NCBI GenBank assembly: GCA_032164245.1
Contig: JAVMKO010000002.1
Coordinates: 178,070,920 to 178,134,919, forward strand
Source: Sternotherus odoratus
Taxonomy: Eukaryota; Chordata; Testudines; Kinosternidae
Direction of reading: 5' to 3'
DNA length: 64,000 nt
Positions 45,005 to 54,708 of this stretch are shown piece by piece. Both the position numbers and the translations under genes were made by a program. The notes below the pieces were generated by a model. It saw only the letters and a list, made by a program, of their open reading frames with translations, did not search any database and was not told where the DNA came from. Position 1 is the first letter of the stretch, and each line of letters begins with the position of its first letter.

Positions 45005-45454
45005 GGGTTTTGTACTGCCAGACTGAGTTCTTTACCAGCCAAGTTACATTCCTGAGGAAGCTCAGATGTAGATTGGCATCTCCCTGTTCATTGTGGGCTT
45101 GATTGGTTCTTGATTGGCCACTTACTGAGAATAGAATCAGAGAGGTAGATGTGTTAGTCTGGAATTGCAGAAGTGACAAAGAGAATAGTTTACTGAGAAT
45201 AGTTTTCTCTCAGAAAGCTGGCCAGCTGCTTTCCTGAGGCTATTTAACATTAAGCAAGTACTCAGCCAATATTTATAACTTCGAGTACAAAAATGGCACA
45301 TGCATGCAAATAGGATGAACATAACCAGTAGATCATAACCTTTACATAAATATGTTACATGGCATATGTAGCAAAACCATTTTCCAGTTATATCATACAT
45401 ACATTTATAAGCATCCCCCCCCGAAAGCCCTATGGGGTGCACCGTCACAGGAGG
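45005..45454 (-). mobile_element. LTR fragment nested in the hAT MITE
   Basis: On the minus strand it starts TGTGACGGTGCACCCCATAG and reads on through CTTATAAATGTATG (TATA-like) and GCCTCAGGAAAGCAGCTGGC. This matches a turtle LTR by recollection. The far boundary is not fixed. It is interrupted by the 45135-45189 insertion. Confidence 0.5.
45135..45189 (-). mobile_element. 55 bp PLE 3'-end insertion with 13 bp target duplication
   Basis: AATCAGAGAGGTAGATGTGT, then TAGTCTGGAATTGCAGAAGT, is flanked by perfect TTACTGAGAATAG (45122-45134 and 45190-45202). Only the last few dozen bases of the element were copied, an extremely 5'-truncated retrotransposition event. Removing it restores a continuous LTR sequence. 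Confidence 0.8.
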
Positions 45455-45501
45455 TTCACAAGCTGCAGATGAGCCATACGTTTGAGACCCTTGCTTTAAA
45501 G

Positions 45502-46229
45502 TATATGGCGCAGTACACTGTCAGAGAAAGGATACTGGATAAAAAGGCCTATTGGTCTGATCTGAGATAGTAATTCTTAAATCAATATGACAATAAAGGG
45601 CTTTGACAGATACCAGTTCCTTGGCTTTTTATACAGTTTAATCTGAGCTCTAATTTTGATTATTTTCAAATAATGTGTTGTGCCTGAAATTTCAGCCTAC
45701 AGCCTTTCACTCCAGTTCACTGGAGTGCGCTCAGTGATCATTTGATGCTGATGTTTTACTTTGACACTGGGCTAACATGATGTGCTGAGGATGGGGAAAA
45801 TATCAGAGTGCAAAAAACTCTTCTGTTGTTTAAAAATATTTGAAACTAAATCTAAACTTTGCTGATAGCTGAATCCTTTCTTTTTTGTGATTGTTGGATC
45901 AGATAGGCTTTTTATCCAAACTATTTATTGTAATCAGCAGTTGGAGGAGAGGAATGTTAAATAAACTATTTTATTCTGACTCTTTCTCTGGATGTTTACC
46001 AGGCTGTTGACAAAGACCAGAGGATGTTTAATGACTTGGTGGAGGGAGCTGAAACAGAATTGGGGATTACATTGGATGCCTCTTATTTGCTTTTTTCCAA
46101 AGTGCAACATAAGGAAAAATATGACAGACTACCTCTTGATACCCACTTTGATTAAGAAAATGTATCCTGTTCCTTGTCCAGAGTTCAAGTCTCCCACACT
46201 GAATAGTATAAACAGCCTCAAATGAAGCC
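45502..46229. other. Background sequence
   Basis: No recognised gene; the ORF at 45992-46225 has no domain. Confidence 0.4.
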
Positions 46230-46250
46230 AAAAAAAAAAAAAAAAAAAAA
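46230..46250 (+). repeat. Poly(A) tract
   Basis: A run of 21 A. The upstream 240 bp shows no SINE, LINE or recognisable cDNA, so a retrocopy tail is possible but unsupported. Confidence 0.8.
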
Positions 46251-46569
46251 GGCAGATAAAACTCAGATGTCTCTAACAGGGAATCTTATGCAGTCCAGAG
46301 AAGAAACTGACTGAGAAACTGACCTCAACGTAACTCTCATGTAGATCTGGGAAAGATTTAAAACGTGGAAGCCCTTTCTCTTGCACCAATTTTATACTAC
46401 CAGTTTGGTGAAGGGAGCAGTGTTCTCCACATCTGACTTCTGGAAATCCCTTGAACTGATGGCTATTAGACAACACAATAAGGAACTCATTACTTTCTTG
46501 GAGCGGTAAATCTGTTTAATTCCACCAGCTGTCATATAGAAATTTGCCACAAAAAGAAACCGTAGAGCC

Positions 46570-46800
46570 AGATTAGATTTTTTTTTTTTTGGAGAATGGT
46601 AAATTTACCAAAAAATTCCTTTTCCAGGACACTGAAACTATTTGTGAATTCCTGTCAGATTAAGCAATTAGTTTCAGCTGAAAAAACTTGAAAACACAAT
46701 TTTCAGAAATGTCAGAACAATTGTTTTAGAAAAAATAGAAATGCAGTTTCAAAAAATGTTGAGTTGAAATTAACCATTTTGAAACAATTTTAATTCACAG
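46570..46800. repeat. AT-rich dispersed repeat copy
   Basis: AAAAAATTCCTTTTCCAGGA, AAAACACAATTTTCAGAAAT and TTTCAAAAAATGTTGAGTTG belong by texture to the family at 43.2 and 62 kb. Confidence 0.35.
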
Positions 46801-47713
46801 TACTTAATTTATAGTATGTTCCCTGTAACTTCTTTATCATATTTACACCAGCGATAGCAGGGAACTTGCAGCCCAGGGTGAATGGGTAACACAAATAAGC
46901 CACTTTCTATCATCTGAGCTTGGGCTTCTCTGGGGCCCACAATGTAATTTAAACCATGGCAAGGTCCTAAATTATAGCCATCTTGCTAGCCTGCCTATTG
47001 GCTACAAGGCCTTCTGGAATCTCGGCAGCACTGTGTGCTACGGATTTGCCTCAAAGTGTCCTCAACCCCAGCATTACCCCTTCCCTGAAGTTTGCAAGTG
47101 AATCTAAGAGGGCAGCCTTATTGGTGTCTTCATCAGTTCCTGCACCAGAGGAATCTTCCCCCAGCTGGATTTGAAGCTTTTAGATCCCTAAAGGGCCAAC
47201 ACACCGTAATGCAGGTGTAAAGGAAAGCAGAGTGAGAGTGTGGTCTTACCCACGGTCTTCTCATGGATAAACAGTGAAGAGAAAGACAGGCTAAATACAC
47301 TAAATAAATTGTTCATCACAAATAGCTTTCCCTGCTCTGTTATGGTGGTTTAGTTCACCAATTTCTTAGGACCTTAATGTGTTTCCTGAAATTTCAAAGG
47401 CTGGACATCTTGAGTTTACAGTAAATCCCCAGACAGAATTTCCAGCACACTTTTGTTGCTGGGTAGTCTTTATTATAGATGGGTGGTGGAAAAATAACCA
47501 TTAATTTTATGCAATACATGTGGTAGACATGTGGCTGAAAATGACAGGGGATTTAAAACACCACAATAGAAAATCAAAGGAATAAGTCAAATGAAGCAGG
47601 TGGGCTTATGCTGTTAGTGAGAGAGATGACTCTTAAGGTGGTAGTGATATAATATTTTCGCCTGTTAAATCCATTCCAATTCAGGTGTAAGATTTTGTAA
47701 TTTCCAATAAAGG
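46801..47713. other. Background sequence
   Basis: No recognised element or gene. Confidence 0.4.
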
Positions 47714-47832
47714 GTGTGAGAGAGGCAAGGTAGGTGAGGTAATATCTTTTATTGGACCAACTTCTGTTATTACCTCACCTACCTTGTCTCTCTCATATTC
47801 TGGGACCAACACAGCTAGGACAATACTGCAAA
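47714..47832 (+). mobile_element. PLE-type foldback fragment
   Basis: 26 bp arms (47718-47743 and 47769-47794; GAGAGRCAAGGTAGGTGAGG type) flank a 25 bp loop. They are followed by a tail CTGGGACCAACACAGCTAGG ACAATACTGCA. The tail is analogous to the GACTAACACGGCTACC tail of the other PLE copies. No clean target duplication is seen. Confidence 0.55.
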
Positions 47833-48689
47833 CAATTAAGAGTTTTAAATTCTTTTTTAAACTCCACATCCAGTAAGGAAAATATTAAGCAATGATTGTA
47901 TAGGAAAAGGGTAAGAAAGCTAGTAGTTTCATCCCAGTGAACATGAAGGGCTAGTATATTGACTGGGAGTGCATCAGTGCAAAAACTAAGGAGAATGTGT
48001 TTCCATATGTGCAACAGGGAAGTTGGCCGATTAAAGGAAATTGGACTCAGTACTGCTCCAGATCATGTGCTCCCACTTGGGCCAATTAAGAAGTGAGGCA
48101 ATATGTAGGGGGCTATCAAAAGCCTGGTAAGCTTTTCCACAATTGTGGAAAATGCAATTTGTACTTAAAAAATGGTGAGTGTGCAAATGCTGCCATGTTT
48201 CTTTAACCATTTATGAAGTTTAAGGTGTGGATAAAGTCAAGCACAAATCCAAGGCAGTGTTTCAAATGACATAAGGGATCATCAGCATGGGTTGTGTTCA
48301 GCAAAGTGATCTGAATGGTCACAGCGTGTCTTAAATCAGATGCTTGTGTCTTGTGAGGGGATGATGAGGAGAAAGCTTTGAGGGAAATATTCAAAGGCAC
48401 AATGAACAATTAGTCCTCCAACTCTGTTAAACATGAATAGGACCTGAATGCCTAACTGCCATTTGTGCTTCTAGAAACTTCTTACTTTACCTTGAATTGG
48501 CTAATGAGATTTTATTATATAACCGGTAGCAGGGGTGTTAAAAGGCATTCCAGTGATATCGAAGTTTACAATAAGTCTTGTTAGATGTTCACTCTTACAA
48601 ACATAGCACATTCACCTTCTAATTAGTACAAAAAGTGGAACAGGGCTCCTTTCTTTAAAGGCAGTTAATTAAACTTCATAACACCCCTG

Positions 48690-48780
48690 TGAAGTTCTCC
48701 TGTTAGGTAGGCTATGTATTGCGATATCTATTTTAAAGAGGAAGGAATTGAGGGCCAGAGAGAACAGAGAGAGTCAATTG
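48690..48780 (-). repeat. MIR-like SINE, minus strand
   Basis: ATCTATTTTAAAGAGGAAGG then AATTGAGGGCCAGAGAGAAC is the reverse complement of the MIR core (TTACAGATGRGGAAACTGAGGC). Confidence 0.6.
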
Positions 48781-48784
48781 CTGT

Positions 48785-48915
48785 GTTGTAGTAGCTGTAT
48801 CTGTCCCAGGATAGGAAAGACAAGGTAGGTGAAGGTAATATCTTTTATTAGACCAATTTCTGTTGGTGGAAGGTACGATCTTTTGAGTTTCAGAGTTCTT
48901 CAGGCCTGGGGAAGG
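48785..48915 (-). mobile_element. PLE terminal-repeat fragment
   Basis: TGTTGTAGTAGCTGTATCTG, GACAAGGTAGGTGAAGGTAA, TTTATTAGACCAATTTCTGT and CAGAGTTCTTCAGGCCTGGG are the successive blocks of the turtle PLE-like terminal repeat in minus sense. The minus strand 3' of CCAGG reads CTGAAGA, in the place of the hammerhead CTGATGA box. Confidence 0.6.
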
Positions 48916-49179
48916 AGACTAGTCAGTAGTGACCTAAATCATTATCACACAACATATGTTCAGTGGCCTACACAAAATGTCCAGTTCCCATAGACCAGGT
49001 GTTTACATCACAAAACCCCCTCGAACAATGTATACTAACTTGCATTATTCTTGATAGTTTCACTAAAGGGGCCAAACACTGAATGAACTTTGAGCCTGAC
49101 TCTCCTGCCAATACAGAGGCATTTTGAGGAAGCCTGTACTGTTCTTGTTGTTCGAGTTGCCAAATTCCTAAGTGCATGA

Positions 49180-50120
49180 AGCCGAACACCTTTGCCCTGC
49201 CCCTTCCCCAAGCTCCCACCCCTGCCCCACTCCATCTCTGAAGCCATTCGCCCACTCACTCCAGCCCGTCCCTCCATTGGTCACTCTCCCCTACCCCCAC
49301 TCACTTTCACTGGGCTGGGGCAGAGGGTTGGGGTGTTGGAGGGGATGCAGGCCCCAGGGTGGGGCCAGAAATGAGAGGTTCAGGGTGCAGAAGGGAGCTC
49401 CAGACTGGAGCCAAGGGGTTTGGAGTACAGGAGGGGGCTCAAGGCTGGGACAAGGGGTTGGGGTGTGGGAGGGGGTGCCGGCTCTGGCTGGATGTGTGGG
49501 CTCTGGGGATGAGGGGTTTGGAATGCAGGAGGGGGCTCAGGGCTTGGGTAGGGGGTTGGGGTATGAGGAGTGCAGACTCTGGGAGGGGACTTGGGCAGGG
49601 GGTTGGGGTGCAGGCTCTGAGAGGGAGTTAGGGTGCAGGAGGGGGTTCAAAACTGGGGCAGGGGGTTTGAGGGGCAGACTCTAGGAAGGAGTTAGGGTAC
49701 GGAAGGGGGTTCCAACCTGGGGAAGGAGGTTTGTGCTGCAGGCTCCTGCTGTGTGGTGCTTACCTCAGGTGGCTCCTGGTCGGCAGCGCATTAGGGGTAA
49801 GGCAGGCTTCCTGCCTTCCCTGGCTCTGCACTGCTCCCAGAAGCGGACAGCATGTCTGGCCTCTAGGCGGTGGCGTGGCCAGGTATCTCTGCATGGTGCA
49901 TACTGCCTGCACTCACAGGCACTTCCCCCTAGCGGCAGCTCACGGAGATTCCCTGGTTACCCCTCTGCCTGCGGCCGGACATGCCAGCTGCTTGGAGCCA
50001 GGGAGCCTGCCTTAGCCCCACTGCGCCATCGACAGGACTTTTAAGTGTTGACTGGAGCTGCCAGAGTCTGTTTTCGACTTGGTACTCCGGCTGAAAACTG
50101 GATGCCTGGCAACCCTACTT
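49180..50120. mobile_element. GC-rich non-autonomous element with G-rich quasi-repeats
   Basis: Recurrent phrases such as GGGGGTTGGGGTGCAGG, GGAGGGGGCTCAGGGC and GGGTTTGGAATGCAGG fill 49310-49730. The right part ends GAAAACTGGATGCCTGGCAA then CCC, resembling the end of a turtle repeat family that begins GGGTTGCCAG on the other strand. All frames here (up to 170 codons) are low-complexity. Confidence 0.5.
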
Positions 50121-50796
50121 ATTGTGTGGAAAACTAGAAGGTTTTAACCTTCAGTCTTGTTTTATTAAGCAACATTCATAGTCATTAAATTCACTTTGAA
50201 AAAAAAATAATAATAAAAAAGAATCCAGTTTGATTCTGCATCTGTTTAGCTGACTTTTTCTCCTTAACATCCTGGTATGCCTGGATCGGTGCCAACTCTC
50301 TGAATTTTATTTTTTAATTTTTTTAAGCATTATGTCACGATGAAAGCAGAGAGATCATGATAGATTCACCCCTCTGTTACCTCTGATCTTGCTAGTTCCA
50401 CAGCTTGCAAATTCTCCAAATTAGATTCACATATCAACACTGCAGTAGTCTTCAAAGTCAGTTTGACACAGTACAACAAGCTTTCTGAAACTAAAATTAA
50501 AAGTGATCTTCATAACAACAATAGTACAAACTTTATTTCATTTCTTTAAGATCTGCATAACGTTTCTTCTGAATATTTTAAGGACTTACTGTACTCTTTT
50601 TTTCTTTTTCTTTTTCTTTTTCTGAGAATTGGACTGACCTGTACATCAATGTTTGGTATTTCACACTGGAGAGAATGTATGTCAATTTAAGTGTGTGATC
50701 AGTTCCAGAGCCCCTTTGAGCTTACTACAGCATATACATCACAGTTTATGTATTGTGTAATTAAAGACTGTATCACAATGTGTACACACAATGTTC
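50121..50796. other. Background with a CT5 tract at about 50598-50623
   Basis: A (CTTTTT)n run stands in AT-rich sequence. No gene is recognised. Confidence 0.4.
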
Positions 50797-51008
50797 TTTT
50801 AAAACAGTGGTCCCCAACCTTTTTATCACCGCGGACCGGTCAACCAGTCAACAATTTTACTGCGGCCCGGGGGGGGAGGGGCGGTTGAACCGCCAGGCTC
50901 TGCCTGCGCCGCTGCCTGCCGCCTGCCTGCCTGCTCTGCCTCCGCCGCCGCCTGCCGCCTGCCTGCCTGCTCTGCCTGCGCCGCCGCCTGCCTGCCTGCC
51001 TGCCTGCC

Positions 51009-51559
51009 CAGGGCCGTCGACAGGGGGTACAACGGGTACAGCTGTACCAGGCCCCGGACTTCGGGGGGGGGGGCCCTGAAGTCCGGGGCGGGTACTCAGC
51101 TGTACCCCCTTGTCGCCGGGGCTGTGAGCAAGGCGCGGCTCAGGGCAGCCGCTGCAGTGCTCACCAGCCCCCTCCCCCACCCCCCTTTGCTTCTCCCGGC
51201 CGGCCACGCAGCCGCAGCGCATGCAGGGGTTGGGGCCCGCGGGCGGTGGGAGACTGGCGGGGGGGGGGGCCCGCGGGCGGTGGGAGACTGGCGGGGGGGG
51301 GCCCGTGGGCGGCGGGAGACTGGCGGGGGGGCCCCACGGGCGGCGGGAGACTGGCGGGGGGGGGCCGCGGGCGGCGGGAGACTGGGGGGGGGGCCGCGGG
51401 CGGCGGGAGACTGGCGGGGGGGGGGGCCGCAGGCGGCGGGAGACTGGCGGGGGGGCCGCGGGCAGCGGGAGACTGGCGGGGGGGGCCGCAGGCGGCGGGA
51501 GACCGGGGGGGGTGTACGATCTGCCGTACGGGGCCCCAAAATTCCTGTCGCCGGCCCTG
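51009..51559. mobile_element. Second hAT MITE nested in the first
   Basis: The left end CAGGGCCGTCGACAGG faces the right end CCTGTCGCCGGCCCTG. The flanking octamers TGCCTGCC (51001-51008) and TGCTTGCC (51560-51567) agree at 7 of 8. It was inserted into the CCTG-repeat interior of the outer element. Its own interior is a G-rich minisatellite. Confidence 0.82.
51239..51512. repeat. G-rich minisatellite (about 30 bp unit, 9 copies)
   Basis: The unit is GGGCGGCGGGAGACTGGCGG followed by a variable G-run and CCGC. Nine GAGACTGG/GAGACCGG cores can be counted. G-runs of 7-10 make it a strong G-quadruplex candidate. Confidence 0.88.
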
Positions 51560-51711
51560 TGCTTGCCTGCTCTGCCTGCTCTGCCTGCGCCGCCACCTGC
51601 CTGCCTGCCTGCCGCCGCCTCACCGCTCCCGCTCTTGTGCGGCCCGGTACCAATTGATCCACGGACCGGTACCGGTCCGCGGCCCGGGGGTTGGGGACCA
51701 CTGTTTTAAAA

Positions 51712-52019
51712 GAATGTAAAGGTTGAAAAGGCAACCCCCCCAAAGTTAGGAAATGCTAGTATTTAAGTTGCTCATGCAGTCTTGTTTTGTGTACGCATTG
51801 TGACAGTCTTTAATTACAATATCACATATTGCTTTTTCCATAGGAATGCAGGCGGGACAGTTCACAGGGAATGAGGCAGCTGCTAAATATTTCTCTTCAT
51901 CATTCAGTGTGTGGTCCCATACTTTATTTACTGCACACCAAGCCCTGCACTAAATATGGTATTATTAACTTAATTACAGGCTCTTCTATGGCACTTGTTA
52001 GCATACTATATGAGCCTCA
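51712..52019. other. Background sequence
   Basis: No recognised element. Confidence 0.4.
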
Positions 52020-52375
52020 TAAATATGAATGAATGAATTTATCTTTTCAACACCTTTGAGGAAGGCAGGGATTTGTATGGATGAGGAGCTGAGACCCCGA
52101 GAAATTAAAACCAGAATTTACAAACGTCACCACTAATTTTGGGAACCCAACTTGCGTCACTAGTGGCCTGACTTTTCAGAGCACTGAAAATGTGACCCAG
52201 GGGTCTCAAGTTGGGCACTCAGAAAATGAGGAACACAGTTAGGAGCCACCTGTGAAAATTTAGTTTTAAATAACTTGCCCAGAATCACACAGGAATTCTG
52301 TGAAAGAGGCAAGGATAGAATCCAGTTCTCTAAATTCCATTAACTGCCTAAGCTATGTGACCACTCCTTCTCTTC
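52020..52375 (-). repeat. MIR-like SINE split by a palindromic repeat
   Basis: GATGAGGAGCTGAGACCCCG on the left and CTTGCCCAGAATCACACAGG on the right are adjacent parts of the MIR minus-strand body. They are separated by a palindromic repeat (about 52105-52268, CACTAATTTTGGGAACCC ... GCACTCAGAAAATGAGG). Confidence 0.6.
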
Positions 52376-53159
52376 CTGCAGTCCCCAGCCTAATTCACTA
52401 TGCAATGAGTAAGGGTGTCGTTATTAATTATGTAATACTGTTCTATTTCCAGAGCACCTTCCATCCTGAATACTTAATAAAGCTATGCATCCTGTGGAAA
52501 AAATTCGAGGTGATCATGGAATTAAATCCTGTATCATAGCACATGCACCAGGGGGCGGGGAGTGTTAAGTAAGGTTGACCTTAATACTGGCTTTTTCTAA
52601 ATTTTCAGTGCTTGACTTTGAATCCTTAATGTTTTTAATGTGTATACACTTAATTGTATATTGTGTGTATATATAAAAACATACCTTTTGGGTGCTTATT
52701 ATTTATATTGACATAGGGTAAACAGTGCTTTTAACTGATGGGTTGGCAGGGAGGTATAACTTCAAACAAAACATTCTCCCCTTGTCTTTGTTTTGCTGAA
52801 ATAGAAAGTTTGTATGGGAGAGGGGAGGGGAAAATTCCACCAAAATAAATCTTTTGGTGGAGGGGAGGAGGAGAAATAAAAAGAACATTTGATTTCACGT
52901 TGAATGTTGCATTAATCTTTGCATCTCCCTGAGCTGCCGCATTGTCTCCTGGGAGATGCAGTTCTGGATCTTTCACGTCTCTGTTCTCTCTATGGGCTCT
53001 GCTCCCTGTCTGGATTATATCTCCCATGATGTGTCCTAGTCTGTCCCTGGTAGATATACTCATGGTGCATTTTAGGAGATGGCCTTGCTTCCTGGCAGGA
53101 CTCCAGTAAAATACGTTTTCTTATTTCATTACAAGTCGATAAACGTGACACAATCTCTT
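52376..53159. other. Background; ACTACAACTCCCAtype words near 52940-53090
   Basis: GTCTCCTGGGAGATGCAGTT and TATATCTCCCATGATGTGTC resemble a recurrent amniote repeat also present at about 43400-43465 (CATCTCCCAGGATGCACTAT). No gene is seen. Confidence 0.35.
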
Positions 53160-53295
53160 GATTCAGGAATTCTGAAATGTATCATTTGGAAATGTTCTAA
53201 TTTTTAAATGTCTTTTTTTGGTCCCAATTCCTGATGAAAACAAATGTTGAAATATCACAATTTCCTATAAAATGGAAATTCCATATCCCCCCCCT
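53160..53295. repeat. AT-rich dispersed repeat copy
   Basis: It parallels the copy at 43680-43810 in the words TTGAAATATCACAATTTCC and AAAATGGAAATTCC. Confidence 0.45.
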
Positions 53296-54029
53296 CCCCA
53301 ATCAGCTCTGTCCTATAAAGATGGCAGAGCAATCAACTACGTTAAAAGGTCTCCAAGCCACATTTAGACATACCATCTTTTTTATTGTCATTACTTTTTA
53401 TTTTTTAATGATTTGTTCTCTAATTCAGGCTCTATGTGTGGGCTGGACTGGGTCTCAGTTAAGTAAAGACTTAAAGAGTCGTGCAACATTGTGACGTCTG
53501 ATATGGATTGCTGCTATTCTCTATTTTTCTTTAGCATTTTAAAGCTGGCAGTTGTTAGTCTTTTCAATTGACCTGCCCATGAAGTGAGAATGCTAGGCAC
53601 AGTTGACACTAAGGATGCAACAGAATGAACTCACAACATTAATTATATGACTGGAGTGTATTTCCTCTACCAAAAATCCTTTCTCTGTGATTAGCCAATA
53701 TTCCCTAAATTTGTATATATTTTTTCCATCACTAGCACAATCCTTAGCCTTTCCTACAGTCTGTTTCCCTTAAAATGCCACTTCAAGCTTGAGTTCACAT
53801 GTCTTTCCATAGCTCATACTATTCTTGTAGTAGAGCCAATTGCCTGGCAACACTTTTGAAAAGAATTAATGGGGTAAAGTATGCACGGTAAAGATATAAC
53901 ATACAGTGTTTTTTATAGTTCCTTGCAATAGGTTTGATTGCTGTGCATTCACGTACCAATGATGCAGAATAAGCACCAAAAATGATTTTTTAGTGTAATT
54001 GCCTTTTTAAAACCATATCATTACAATTG
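53296..54029. other. Background sequence
   Basis: No recognised element or gene. Confidence 0.4.
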
Positions 54030-54037
54030 TATTAGCT

Positions 54038-54700
54038 CAGCGGTTCTCAAACTTGTTGAGACCGCAACCCTTTTTTCTGCTCTGGCAGCTCAGCACGACC
54101 CCTCCATGTCCGCCGAAAAGCCACCGAATTCAATACTTCCGCATTCGGTGGCTAAAAGCCGCAGAATGCGGAAATACAGGCGCGGACCCCGCTGCACCCC
54201 AGCCCCAGTGATGGGCGAGCTGCCGGCTGCGGCCCTGGTACCCACCGTGGGCTGGCTGCCAGCTGCGGCCCCGATCCCTGCCGCAGGCTGTCTTCCGGCT
54301 GTGGCCCCAGCGGCAGCGGCGGGGTGCCAGCCCCATCCCCCGCAGCGGCGGGCGGCCTGCAGGACTGCCGGTGTGCCAGCTCCTACCCCGGCAGCATGTG
54401 GATTGCCAGCCCCAACCCCTGCCGCGGACTGCCGGGTTGCCGGCTCCAGCCCCAGCCCCTGTGGCGGCGGGCAGGCTGCGGAGTTGCCAGCCCCAACCCC
54501 TGCGGCGGGCGTGCTGGCGCTCCGACAGCTCGGGTTTTTTGGGGGTTTTTTGCGTGTGGCCAGCCGCATAAAGTTAAATTTGCGTAAAATGCAACTGGCC
54601 TCATTTGGCGGCTTTTTGGCAGCGGCAGGAGCTTGTGACCCCCCGGGGAGCGTTCGGCAACCCCCCCGGGGGGTCACGACCCCCAGTTTGAGAAACCCTG
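54038..54700. mobile_element. hAT MITE with 8 bp target duplication and GC-rich core
   Basis: The left end CAGCGGTTCTCAAAC is complementary to the right end GTTTGAGAAACCCTG. TATTAGCT (54030-54037) and TATTAGCC (54701-54708) match 7 of 8. The interior is composed of diverged CCAGCCCCAACCCCTGCCGC-like units; its long frames on both strands are low-complexity. It is related in end sequence to the 22.4 kb element. Confidence 0.85.
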
Positions 54701-54708
54701 TATTAGCC

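Larger units (their letters stand above)
44832..45493. mobile_element. hAT MITE with 8 bp target duplication, host to two nested insertions
   Basis: The left end CAGGGATCTCAAACTCAG faces the right end CGTTTGAGACCCTTG. The flanking octamers CTCTAAAG (44824-44831) and CTTTAAAG (45494-45501) match at 7 of 8 positions, as expected for hAT. The inside holds an LTR fragment (about 45005-45454), which in turn holds a 55 bp PLE piece. Confidence 0.75.
50805..51703. mobile_element. hAT MITE with perfect TTTTAAAA target duplication
   Basis: Terminal inverted repeats CAGTGGTCCCCAACC and GGTTGGGGACCACTG are perfect over 15 bp. The duplicated octamer TTTTAAAA lies at 50797-50804 and 51704-51711. Subterminal GCGGACCGGT and ACCGGTCCGC blocks also pair. 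There is no transposase. It contains a second hAT MITE (51009-51559). Confidence 0.9.

Noticed and set aside
46000..46250. Processed pseudogene ending in A21
   Set aside because: Upstream sequence shows no recognisable coding homology, no target duplication was found, and the A tract may be a simple repeat.
49172..49684. 170-codon Gly/Arg-rich frame
   Set aside because: It is a low-complexity translation of G-rich quasi-repeats within a non-autonomous element.
50860..51700. Apparent CpG island or promoter
   Set aside because: The GC richness belongs to two nested MITEs with defined target duplications; there is no gene beside it.
51096..51743. Overlapping frames of 157-215 codons on both strands
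   Set aside because: They come from the G-rich minisatellite in the nested hAT MITE and have no protein-like features.
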